Assembly (NCBI GenBank): GCA_000697055.1
Contig: JNDT01002183.1
Coordinates: 1-12,045 of the forward strand
Reading direction: 5' to 3'
DNA length: 12,045 nt
Source: Saksenaea vasiformis B4078
Taxonomy: Eukaryota > Mucoromycota > Mucoromycetes > Mucorales > Saksenaeaceae
The notes under the pieces are model-generated. The model saw nothing but the letters and a program-made list of their open reading frames with translations, made no database searches and was not told the DNA's origin. Position 1 is the stretch's first letter, and each line of letters opens with the position of its first letter. The translations under genes were made by a program, and so were the position numbers. Shown here piece by piece: positions 1 through 7,915 of the stretch.

Positions 1-196
1 CATCTCTTTCAAACGACCCCTTCTAAATAAAATGAGTGCGTCCTCTTTAGAAGCGTTTATGCTATTGTACAGCAGTGATCATTTCAATCGATCATATTTC
101 TTCAAACATCAGTGGCTGCTCAAACGTTGCATATTTATTCATCATCTTTTGATTCAGAAAACGATCTCATATCTATAAACCTTCAGGACATCCGCC
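1..196 (+). repeat. Dispersed repeat R, copy R1 (5' end beyond window)
   Basis: This segment aligns base for base with 10550-10742 (R2) and 11882-12045 (R3), all in the same orientation. Similarity to R2 stops at 196/10742. It carries the same reading frame as R2 and R3 (protein-like from ISFKRPLLNKMSASSLEAF onward), with substitutions such as G to S, E to K, R to W, R to H and R to Q. Against R3 I count 11 differences over about 164 bp by eye; all are transitions and about 8 fall on CpG dinucleotides. I do not recognise the family. The copy may continue to the left of the window. Confidence 0.9.
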
Positions 197-374
197 CATG
201 TAAAACTCTTCTGTGCATGTAAAAAGAACCATGTCCCTGAGTCTAAAAAGTCAAACTGTGTCCCTTCCCAATTTCCAACCTCATTAGCTTAGAAAAGTCA
301 ATCGTAGAGGTATAGTAGATGTACAAGCATGTCATCAGACTCAGGTGTAAACAATATACATAGCAATTATTAAA
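197..374. other. Spacer between repeat R1 and the MULE pseudogene
   Basis: About 180 bp without a recognisable gene. The frame of R1 stays open here for a few dozen residues after one stop, but it has no counterpart in R2. No terminal inverted repeat of the downstream MULE was recognised: I looked for an inverted copy of R1 after 5372 and saw none. Confidence 0.5.
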
Positions 375-1108
375 ATGATACCTACACTTCTTGGAAATGG
401 GTCTCTCTTCGCCATACCTGTAACCCTAGAGGGCCACGTGTATTCAACCTGAGAGGAGTTGTTTGACGCTGCAAAAGAGATGGCTAAGCAAAATGGATTC
501 ACTGTTGTCACCAAGTTCTATAAAGGTAGCAATTTCCATATCAAGTGCAAATGAGGTGGCCAGTATTGAAACACCTGAGGACTTGGATCTGATGAGTGCC
601 AATGATTTGGCTCTTTGATGCAATGCGGTTGTCCATATTTAATCTGAGCCTTGATGCAAAAAGATGGATCTTGGAAAGTTAACCCTACAAAGGTGAAAAA
701 TGATAATGAGCGCTATCACAACCACTGCTTAGCTAATGTAGATCTGCGTACATATCATGAAAACTGCCAGCTTTCATCAGAGCAAAAGGAGCTAGGTTCT
801 AAGATGCTCAAGGTGGGAGCCTCTGTGAGAACTATATCCCACATGCTTGCATCTGAAAGCAATGATGGCAATGTTTCAGTCACATTGCAAGATTTGCACA
901 ACTGGAAAGCTGTAATCAATTCTGATCAGACCTCAGTATCACCTCCTTCAGTATTGCAAAAGATGGTAGAGAAAGGATACCATATCAGATATTCTCTTAC
1001 TTCTGAGAACAAATTGAAGGATGTCTTTTTCTGTCATCCTAGCATGCTAGAGTGAGTGCATGCTTTCCCTGAGGTTCTTCTCATTGATGCTACATATAAT
1101 ACAAATAG

Positions 1109-1176
1109 GTATTGATAATGAATCTCTATATAGCAACTGTTTTGTGAAGATCCTCTCTCATTCTAAAATTGAACAG
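1109..1176 (+). other. Putative MULE intron a (68 nt)
   Basis: It starts GTATTG and ends AACAG, with CTAAAA about 12 nt upstream of the acceptor as a plausible branch site. Its length of 68 is 2 modulo 3, exactly the shift needed to go from the DATYNTN frame to the MPFVNFIGVENLGG frame. The inferred junction codes N-S-I-K-M-P. Confidence 0.6.
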
Positions 1177-1323
1177 TATCAAGATGCCATTCGTTAACTT
1201 CATTGGTGTGGAGAATCTAGGAGGCATGACCCTGCGATTCTTTGTAGTTGCTGGAGCATTCATGTCTGACAAAACGGAGGCAACCTATACCTGATTGCTT
1301 CAACAGCTTAGGTCGATTGTTTT

Positions 1324-1620
1324 TGTCATATTCTACATACAGAATGACTAAATCATATCACGACATCTACAGATAAACCTCACAGATGAGAAACCAGATA
1401 AATAATGATTAAGCTGAAGTACAAATCATATCAGGGTCCAATATCTGATTGTACCTGAAACCTCTTTAACATCGATCATTGATTTATCATTGTAAAATTT
1501 TTATTTCTCAAGAACACTACCACTGCTATAAAAGCTCCCTGTAAAACAATAATAAACAATCATCTAAGAGTCTCAATGTATTCCCATTGTTATCCATCTC
1601 TCACTTAACCAAATTTCACA
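1324..1620 (+). mobile_element. Solo LTR inserted in the MULE gene, with 5-bp target duplication
   Basis: The 297-bp segment begins TGTCATATTC and ends TTTCACA (TG...CA ends). It is flanked on both sides by GTTTT (1319-1323 and 1621-1625). Inside are a TATA-like TATAAAAG and, shortly after, AATAAAC, as in an LTR promoter and polyadenylation region. Deleting the segment plus one GTTTT removes 302 bp and rejoins the MULE codons as LRSIVFNSVIPGVAVTDQ, a natural MULE sequence. Length and first seven bases match the LTR at 7817-8109, but the internal sequence differs, so it is a related or distinct family. A solo LTR is normally what remains after LTR-LTR recombination. Confidence 0.85.
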
Positions 1621-1937
1621 GTTTTCAACAGCGTGATCCCTGGAGTAGCTGTCACTGATCAATGCACTGCTTTCCAAAATGCCTTGGACACTATATTTCC
1701 TGATATGACAAAGCTTCTCTGTACCTGGCACATGATGAATAACTTTGTTACGAATATCAAGGGTTACTTCAAGAAGAATCAGGGTGAAAACTTTGAAAGA
1801 TGCATGAAAGTACTCGCTGCTATGATTAACAAGGGATCATTTGAGCAGTTTGATGCAGCATTCAATGACTATAACAAAGCTGTCAAAGTCGCCTGTAATA
1901 AAAGTAGATCTGCTGCTGCTATCCAATATTTGAATAA

Positions 1938-1979
1938 GTATGTTTGGTGTTGGTTTGCAGTCCATTAATTTGAATACAG
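1938..1979 (+). other. Putative MULE intron b (42 nt)
   Basis: The donor is GTATGT and the acceptor ATACAG. The length is a multiple of three, and the same frame reads on both sides (AAIQYLNK before, MECKSKWAGYIMHQLAHFG after). A TAG just after the acceptor sits where a Trp codon would fit (TGG to TAG). The intron is short but otherwise ordinary for a compact fungal intron. Confidence 0.55.
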
Positions 1980-2154
1980 ATAGATGGAGTGCAAAAGCAA
2001 GTGGGCAGGATACATCATGCACCAACTTGCACACTTTGGCTGCACAATGACTCAACATGTCAAAAGCCAGCACACAGCTCTCAAGAAGGACATATGCACG
2101 TTGACAAGTATCAAGCAGTCATTTGAAAAAATGCATCACTACTATCTGGAAAAG

Positions 2155-2202
2155 GTACACCATTGAATATTGTTGAGGATTCATGCATATATATTTGACT
2201 AG
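2155..2202 (+). other. Putative MULE intron c (48 nt)
   Basis: The donor is GTACAC and the acceptor GACTAG, with TTTGAC as a possible branch site. The length is a multiple of three. Removing it eliminates two in-frame stops (TGA and TAG) and joins HHYYLEK to NDEWKLAHSKE. Confidence 0.55.
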
Positions 2203-2373
2203 AACGATGAATGGAAGCTTGCACACTCCAAGGAAGCCACCACCATCAACGTTCTGCTCTTGGAGGGTGACCATGCATGACTTCTCCTCATCCTTGGAAA
2301 AGTCTCTGCGTGTGTCCTGTTGGCAATCCAAGAACAGCTCTCACCATCGACTCTGAATGTAACCAGTAATGAA

Positions 2374-2460
2374 TGTTGTTGCTGGTGCTGCCTGGTGTTC
2401 GATTTCCCTTGTTGACATACACTTCCTTTGGACTACCCATTGACCATGTCTGATGTCCCA
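2374..2460 (+). other. SWIM-type zinc finger region of the MULE pseudogene
   Basis: In the MULE frame this reads C-C-C-W-C-C, then F-D-F-P-C-stop-H-T-L, followed by DVPKQWHL. That matches the C-x-C-x(n)-P-C-x-H layout of the SWIM finger found after the DDE core in MULE proteins, with the usual short tail ending in W-H. The single break is a TGA at 2413-2415, where Arg (CGA) would be typical. Confidence 0.6.
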
Positions 2461-2859
2461 AAGCAATGGCACCTGCAGTCCAATGATTGCCATAATCAGG
2501 AGCCCTCACAGACTGATCAGCTTCACGCATCACCAGAAAATGCATCCTAAAGGCATTATCTTCATAAGTTGGATATGAAGTTTCTGGAATGTCAGGACGA
2601 ACAACAGGTTGCAACACTTCTGCAAAAATTGAAAGAACTGGTAGATATGTCTGTTGCACAGCATGCCGATATCTTAAGTCCAGATATTAACAACGTGAGA
2701 GCACCTGGCTGCCTGAGAAAGCCAAAGAGAATTTCCTTGGTCTTTGAATTTACATCAAAACGTGCAATGCACAAACTCAGACTGCTAAAATACGTTGGCA
2801 AATACAAATGGCAAACACATGATTTTGAACAACCACCAGTGACTGAAACAAAGCCAAAT

Positions 2860-2906
2860 GTTTGTTAATAAGAGGAAAGTATGTCCACTTACAAAAGCAT
2901 TTTTAG
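2860..2906 (+). other. Putative MULE intron d (47 nt)
   Basis: The donor is GTTTGT and the acceptor TTTTTAG. Splicing removes two consecutive TAA stops and joins VTETKPN to EPEKLKQVNYQ, continuing as an open charged frame up to the next intron. The shift of 47 is exactly what the downstream frame requires. Confidence 0.6.
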
Positions 2907-2992
2907 GAGCCAGAGAAACTGAAACAAGTCAACTATCAAACACTATGCAAAAGACCTCTACAAGAACAGGAAGAGGACTCTGTATACAAAAG

Positions 2993-3035
2993 GTATATTT
3001 ATTCTGCATGGACAGGCACTCTAACATATATGTAG
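2993..3035 (+). other. Putative MULE intron e (43 nt)
   Basis: The donor is GTATAT, the branch-like motif TCTAACAT lies about 14 nt before the acceptor, and the acceptor is TGTAG. Splicing joins QEQEEDSVYK to SRPIKMMKQFYFNMDPAI in one frame leading into the OTU domain. It is among the best supported of the five introns because it has donor, CTAAC branch site and frame agreement. Confidence 0.7.
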
Positions 3036-3616
3036 CAGGCCTATAAAGATGATGAAGCAGTTCTACTTTAACATGGATCCTGCAATTCCATCTGAGGCTA
3101 TCATTGAAACAGTGGATGTGAAAGCAGATGGCTTTTGTGGTTTTTGCACTCTTGCATTGCTGGTCAAAGGAGATGAAAACTGATACTCTGAAGTGAAAAG
3201 GGACATGCTGACAATGCTCACAAAGCATGAAGACATTTATCAGAATCATTTCTGGTAAGATGTTGTAGATTTGAAGCGAAGGATTGGGACAGGAAAGGAC
3301 AATGATGTTCTTTCACCTGAGAAATCATTGGCATCACATTTTGCAACTTGGTGGCAGGGCCCAGAATGCTTCCAGCTAGCTGCTGACACATATAGGTGAC
3401 CAATTGCAGTGTATTCTGACGCCGGCACAGTAGCAGTGACAATGGATGAAGGTGTAACAATGCAGGTCCTGAAAGTACCACTACAAACATACTTGCCAAT
3501 CTTCAGCCCAGTGAGCAAGAAAGACATGCCCATACCATTGTTGTTTCACTATGTGAATGGGAACCATTGGGCCACTGTCTCCATCAAGCACTCCATCAAT
3601 ATGAGATGGCCTATTA

Positions 3617-3827
3617 CAGTACTCCACAAAAGTATCTAGATATTTTGTACATTTGTATTTATTAGCTAATATTATTTAATCTACTCATCTATATATATTG
3701 TATGATAGCTTATTGCAAAGTACTATGTCTCAGCTTTCTAACAAGCTATTATATGTATTTGTAGCATATATATATCTAGTATTAGAGTAGATTAAAGGTG
3801 AATTATTTATCCAGACACTTTTGTAAA
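3617..3827 (+). repeat. Left terminal inverted repeat of the Tc1 element
   Basis: Inverted partner of 5023-5233. The outer motif is ACAAAAGTATCTAGATAT (the right end has the less mutated ACAAAAGTGTCCAGATG). An inner motif CCAGACACTTTTGTA at 3811-3825 is the same site in inverted orientation. A second nested pair, TTTAATCTACT and AGTAGATTAAA, lies between them. Confidence 0.9.
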
Positions 3828-3991
3828 AATTTTTCAAACAAAAGACTTTGTGATTATAGCATCAAAAAAACTGAAGTCACAGCCATAACAATACTAAATT
3901 TTTTTTTTTGCAAATGGCTCTACTTGCTTTTTCTTTACTCTCATTGCATTCATCTCTCAATCAGTCAATCTAATTGCACAATCTCAACAAC

Positions 3992-5005
3992 ATGCATCCC
4001 ATTTCAACAGATATTAAAAATAATGCCATTTCACTTCTTCAGAGTGGTGTTTCTGTTTGCAACGTCACTAAGCAACTTGGTATTGGCTGTTCTACAGTGT
4101 CAGAAATTAGACAGCAGCTCAATCTTGAGAATGACATGCCAATTACTGGTCGCCATCAGCTAATTAGCACTAATCTTGGAAGGTGCATCATGCACAATCT
4201 CAACACTGGACATTACAGAAATGCTACAGACGCCAGCCGCCAACTGCAGAGTGAAAAAACAATACTCTCAGCAGAAACAGTTTGTCATTTTTTGAATGAA
4301 GCAGGATGGAAAGCTTGTACTAAGGTTAAAGTTCTGCCTTTAACCAAATCATGCATGAAAGTAAGATATGACTTTGCCAAACAACATCGTTCTTGGACTG
4401 TAGAAGATTGAAAATGTGTTATCTTCAGTAATGAAACCAAAATCAATCGCATTGGTTCAGATGGACTTCAGTGGACCTGGATATCAAGTGATAGACATTT
4501 GCAAGATGTTAATGTTCAACATACTTACAAGCATGGTAGTGGCAGCATTATGATGTGGGGTTGTATCACTTGGGATAGTCCTGGATATATTACTAAGATT
4601 GATGGAAACATGGATGCAGCCTTGTATTGTGAAATCCTGAGTGATGAGTTTCTTGAAACACTTGACTGGTATGATCTAAATAAGGATCACATTATCTTTC
4701 AACAAAATAATGATCCTAAACATACATCAAAACTGGCCAAAGAATGATTTTCAGACAATGGCGTTCAAGTTCTTCCATGGCCTTCGTTTTCTCCAGATTT
4801 GAATTCTATTGAACATATGTGGACAATGGTCAAACGTCAACTGTTGATGTATGAATCTCATCCCAAAAACTTGGATGAATTGTGGGACTGTATCCAATAT
4901 ATTTGGAACAGAATTATACCAGAAGAATGTCAAAAGTTGATAGAAAGTATGTCTAGATGTATAGAAGTAGTATATAAAGCAAAGGGTGACAGAACTAAAT
5001 ATTAG
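3992..5005 (+). pseudogene. Tc1-family transposase, two TGA stops and altered DDE residues
   Basis: The single frame from ATG 3992 to TAG 5003-5005 spans 337 codons, the normal Tc1 size. Order: N-terminal helix-turn-helix region (about residues 5-50, LLQSGVSVCNVTKQLGIGCS), a second DNA-binding half with NATDASRQL, then the DDE core. Core landmarks are VIFSNETKIN, GSDGLQW, GSGSIMMWGCI, FQQNNDPKHTS and SPDLNSIEHMW. The spacing from the second core residue (239) to Glu 274 is D34E, the Tc1 signature. Residue 147 is Asn in FSNET where the family has Asp, and residue 239 is Asn in QQNN where Asp is expected. TGA codons at 4409-4411 (residue 140, Trp expected in DWK) and 4745-4747 (residue 252) truncate it. 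No indels are seen. It is non-functional as it stands. Confidence 0.93.
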
Positions 5006-5022
5006 TTAAGCAATCAATAAAA

Positions 5023-5233
5023 TTTACAAAAGTGTCTGGATAAATTATTTACCTTTAATCTACTCTAATACTAGATGTATATATGCTACAGATATATATA
5101 ATAGCTTGTTAGAAAGCTGCGACCTAGTACTTTGCAATAAGCTATCATACAATATATATAAATAAGTAGATTAAATGATATTAGCTAATAAATGCAAATG
5201 TACAAAACATCTGGACACTTTTGTAGAGTACTG
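5023..5233 (-). repeat. Right terminal inverted repeat of the Tc1 element
   Basis: Reverse complement of 3617-3827. It holds the inner site TACAAAAGTGTCTGG at 5025-5039 and the outer site in inverted orientation ending at 5233. It appears closer to the ancestral sequence than the left copy at the outer tip. Confidence 0.9.
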
Positions 5234-5372
5234 TATCAACGCTTCTCATAGCAGAATATGCAGCAAATTGCAGCAGAACAGCTATGTAAAGAGTTACTAG
5301 AATTTGTACCTGTCGTTCCACAAGGCTTCTGATTTGAATGAGACTGGTACCATAACCATTGACCTGACCTAA

Positions 5373-7180
5373 GCATGCTAGGTAAGAATCCAGTATAGAG
5401 ATTACTATATCTTAGGATTCATGTTAACTGACATTATAGCAATGATTATGTCTTCCTTTTTTCTTTTCCTTTTCCTTTTTATTTTTTCTTGAAACATATT
5501 GGAGGCGCACTCATAGAAGATCTTTTTTTAGGGAAAAAAAGGCTTGAGGATAGTGTTGATCAAATGCTACTGCTGAGATAATCGTTTACTAAGTATAAGT
5601 TAGATTATGTGTTTACTAACGCCTCTGTATTCAAATATATGAAGAGTCAATGACAGCTAACAGTGATAATTATAAAAGGAAATTAAGGTAAAAGGAAATA
5701 CCACAAGTTGCAAACAAGCCAAAAAGTCAGCATTTAAATAAGAATCGTTTTATAGGTTTTTACAGGATGAATTTTTTTGCTACCATCATGTAATCTTTTT
5801 TTTTTCTATCTGAAGATAATGCAGAGCTCAATTCTGATGAAAATTTTGGCATAGACAATTAGGTCTCTTGAGTAATATTGTGTTTTTTATTGTAGTATTA
5901 CTAGAAGCAAAAAGATACAAAAGTAGATCAATTATAAAAGAAGATAAAGGCAATTATGATAGTTCCTTTTTATCCTATTCTAATGTTTTAGTTTCTTGAT
6001 CAATTGACTTTGTATATTATTAATTAAATATATGCCTAGAAACCATGAAAATGTCTACTTTAAACAAGCATGACCAAAATGTAATATATTAGTATTATTA
6101 TTTTTAAGAATGCAGTATTTTACATCTAGTATATGTTACTATTGTTTCTTTATATTAGAAAAACATCAATGACTTCATCTATCTAGAAAAGGAGCTGAAT
6201 TCCTTTAAAATTAAACCTTTATGAAATGTCTCATTAAGGCGTCTATGCCAGCTAGTGAGAATGGTATCTCTTGTTAACTGTATGAGTAGATGTTATATAT
6301 ATATCTATCATTTTTCAGTTTGCAAGACAGTATTAAATTTAATGCTTTTTTGAGTATTCTTTATCTGTAGACTATATTTATATTAACAAAAATGCAAAAA
6401 AAGGAATAGTATCAATATATTTTTAGATTGCCAGTAGTATGGATTAGAAATTAAACTGCAATCAAAGTGAGATTAGTTGCTTTCAAGCTCAAAATATTTC
6501 TTTTAGCCATAAGTATGCTACAATTGTATTATTCCTTGGGAAAACAATACATACAGAAGATAACAGTCTATTGCGCCCTGTTTGTCAGAAACCAATTTAA
6601 ATTCCAATTTTCAAACAGATGAGTAGCGTCCCAAAATGGAAAGTCCAAGTTGTTCAACAGCTAATCTCCTTTGAAAGATCCTTTCTTCACATTTTTCTGG
6701 ACAAGTATCTGTCTGAAGAAGTAGTAACTAACATATTATTGTTCATCTTGATATTCTCTATTTAACAATATTTTTTTCAGAAAAAAATTTTTTTTTCAAA
6801 AAGGAGTAAAAAATGGTGATTTCCTAAGGTTAACCTCTTTGCTTTTTGCTCATTTTTAGGTATATTTGCATACTTCTGACTAACACCTCAAAAAAATATT
6901 TTTTACTCATTTTTGTATTAAAATGTAGCTGTTACTTTTCTATTTTATGTTCTATATTTCATTTTATATTATGAATTTTTTGTCATGAGTTATTTCTACA
7001 AAACATTCAAATTAGTGAAGGTGCATTATAGTCATATTTCACTAGCAATATCATTAAAAGTTTCAACTCCTATCAAGTATAGAGCCAAACAATACAACAA
7101 GCCATTGCTGAGAAATGGATCTTTTACTTACTTTTTGGCAAGTATATAGAATAAAAAATGATGATCATAACAAATATTGG
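5373..7180. other. AT-rich intergenic desert
   Basis: About 1.8 kb with stops in all frames. I see no recognisable protein family or RNA. It holds homopolymer runs: a pyrimidine tract around 5452-5489, A/T blocks at 6770-6800, and many T runs. A local patch of higher GC at about 6565-6720 contains a 48-codon frame (see separate entry). CpG is very rare throughout. Confidence 0.6.
6619..6765 (+). CDS. Small unassigned open frame, possible exon remnant
   Basis: A 48-codon frame from ATG at 6619 to TAA at 6763-6765, beginning MSSVPKWKVQVVQQLISFER. It lies in a patch with visibly higher GC than its surroundings. A GTATCT donor near 6704, a CTAAC-like branch motif near 6727-6732 and TTTTTTTCAG ending at 6780 could mark an intron overlapping its 3' part. 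No family is recognised, and the sequence after the putative acceptor is poly-A/T with little coding sense. It may be the last readable piece of an older gene or element, or chance. Confidence 0.2.
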   Translation: MSSVPKWKVQVVQQLISFERSFLHIFLDKYLSEEVVTNILLFILIFSI

Positions 7181-7365
7181 GAGCCTATATACATATATAA
7201 TCATAATAAAGATATCTATATATATTTAAATTCAAGATAGATATGCTTATACATATTTAAATAATGATAGTATAGTTACATATGTTTAAACACACAATAA
7301 ATATGATTATTATAATATTCAGTATATAATAAATCTATTTATATATATTCAACTACAATATATAT
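7181..7365. repeat. Diverged 30-bp minisatellite, about six units
   Basis: Units start near 7181, 7211, 7241, 7271, 7301 and 7333. The first five keep a period of about 30 bp. Each has the layout of an ATAT-rich head, ATATTTAAA-like middle and AATA/GATAG tail. Units are strongly diverged from one another, so this is an old array or a fortuitous AT periodicity. Confidence 0.5.
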
Positions 7366-7702
7366 ATACTTATATTGAAATATCTCATAGACAATGTTTT
7401 CAGTAAAATTGTATCTGCAAAACTATATATGGAAAGTCAAAACTCATATTTTTAACTTTTACAATAAAAAAACTAATCTAAATTATAATATATTTAGTTA
7501 ATTAGAGTTAGTAATTATAAATTAAATATTTATATATATATATAATATATTATATAAATCTATATATCTAAAAGAATCATCTTTTATATATCTAAAATAA
7601 ATCTTAAAAAAGTAATAAAAAAATATCTTTATTAACATTTGAAAGAAATTATCATTCCCTTAGCAAGGTCAAAATATACCATACATCATGTCAAATTATA
7701 AT
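7366..7702. other. TA-rich spacer upstream of the tRNA gene
   Basis: Extremely AT-rich, including an alternating TA run around 7525-7560 and a duplicated TATATATCTAAAA motif near 7561-7598. No coding frame or family is seen. The 5' flank of the tRNA is therefore strongly AT-biased, which suits a Pol III gene with internal promoters but is not specific. Confidence 0.5.
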
Positions 7703-7784
7703 GTCGATATGCCGGAGTGGTTAACGGGTGTGACTAGAAATCACATGGGCTTTGCCCGCACAGGTTCAAATCCTGTTGTCGACG
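7703..7784 (+). tRNA. tRNA-Ser (anticodon AGA)
   Basis: An 82-nt sequence folds as a class II tRNA. The acceptor GTCGATA (7703-7709) pairs with TGTCGAC (7777-7783), with one G-U type pair, followed by discriminator G. The D arm is CCG/CGG around GAGTGGTTAA. The anticodon stem TGTGA/TCACA holds loop CTAGAAA, giving AGA at 7736-7738. The long variable arm GGGC-TTT-GCCC is typical of serine tRNAs. The T arm ACAGG/CCTGT encloses TTCAAAT. The B box GGTTCAAATCC (7763-7773) and an A-box-like TGCCGGAGTGGTTAACGG are the internal Pol III promoters. No intron is present. It decodes UCU, and by wobble UCC, serine codons and appears intact. Confidence 0.97.
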
Positions 7785-7785
7785 G

Positions 7786-7794
7786 TTTTGTTTT
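7786..7794 (+). terminator. Pol III terminator T-runs after tRNA-Ser
   Basis: TTTT at 7786-7789 begins two bases after the discriminator, and a second TTTT follows at 7791-7794. Runs of four or more T on the non-template strand stop RNA polymerase III. Confidence 0.8.
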
Positions 7795-7915
7795 ATCATT
7801 TCTTGGATCTGAGTTATGTCATATCCAAAAGACGTCAGCCAATCACAGAGCAGCTGTGCTCTTCGCAGTGATCTTTTGCACAATGCAACTCGCTGGTGAC
7901 ACGAGTGTCTTCAGA

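Larger units (their letters stand above)
3617..5233 (+). mobile_element. Complete Tc1/mariner element with 211-bp inverted repeats, TA duplication
   Basis: The element is 1617 bp, bounded by TA at 3615-3616 and 5234-5235. Its ends are CAGTACTC...GAGTACTG, and the two terminal inverted repeats (3617-3827 and 5023-5233) match over about 211 bp with roughly 15 differences, mostly transitions. It sits inside the OTU-coding part of the MULE gene; excising it with one TA restores the codons CCT ATT ATC AAC. It contains a single transposase frame broken only by two TGA codons. The cut-and-paste transposase of this group inserts at TA. Confidence 0.95.
375..5372 (+). pseudogene. Mutator-like (MULE) transposase, FAR1-DDE-SWIM-OTU, decayed and twice interrupted
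   Basis: The start is set at the ATG at 375, whose frame runs MIPTLLGNGSLFAIPVTLEG into a FAR1-type region (AAKEMAKQNGFTVVTKF, then a C-x-C-P...W-K-V...H-N-H zinc motif to about 740). The DDE core follows: DATYNTN with Asp at 1086-1088, MPFVNFIGVENLGGM, VTDQ with Asp at 1657-1659, and LLCTWHMMNNF. The expected third acid reads Lys (VKSQH, 2062-2064). A SWIM-like zinc finger C-x-C...P-C-x-H lies at 2374-2418, then a basic PGCLRKPKR stretch, then an OTU-like domain with Cys in DGFCGF (3136-3138) and His in GNHWA (3565-3567). The frame needs five short introns. Premature stops are mostly TGA. A solo LTR (1324-1620) and a Tc1 element (3617-5233) split it; after the Tc1 the frame resumes at 5236 and ends at TAA 5370-5372. 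MULEs of this type move DNA by cut and paste; this copy cannot encode a full protein. Confidence 0.85.

Noticed and set aside
1..196. Repeat R1 as the long terminal inverted repeat of the MULE
   Set aside because: MULE ends can be about 200 bp, but no inverted copy is visible after 5372, and the other copies of R are direct repeats unrelated to a MULE.
2288..2659. A 123-codon minus-strand frame with a protein-like look (YGNHWTAGAIALGHQ)
   Set aside because: It is the antisense shadow of the MULE SWIM region. The plus frame shows the C-x-C...P-C-x-H motif and DVPKQWHL and is continuous with the flanking MULE frame.
3218..3533. Two overlapping minus-strand frames of 93-95 codons
   Set aside because: They lie opposite the OTU-coding frame, which has recognisable catalytic motifs. 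The minus frames show no motif.
5382..5439. Possible sixth MULE intron (GTAAGA donor, CTGAC branch, TAG acceptor, 58 nt)
   Set aside because: The splice signals are good, but it lies after the TAA at 5370-5372 and a further TAG, and the sequence that follows is pyrimidine-rich with no coding sense. It could be a 3' UTR intron, but support is insufficient.
7181..7365. CRISPR-like array because of the 30-bp period
   Set aside because: Units are AT-rich and diverged, without the identical repeats and unique spacers of a CRISPR, and the genome is eukaryotic.
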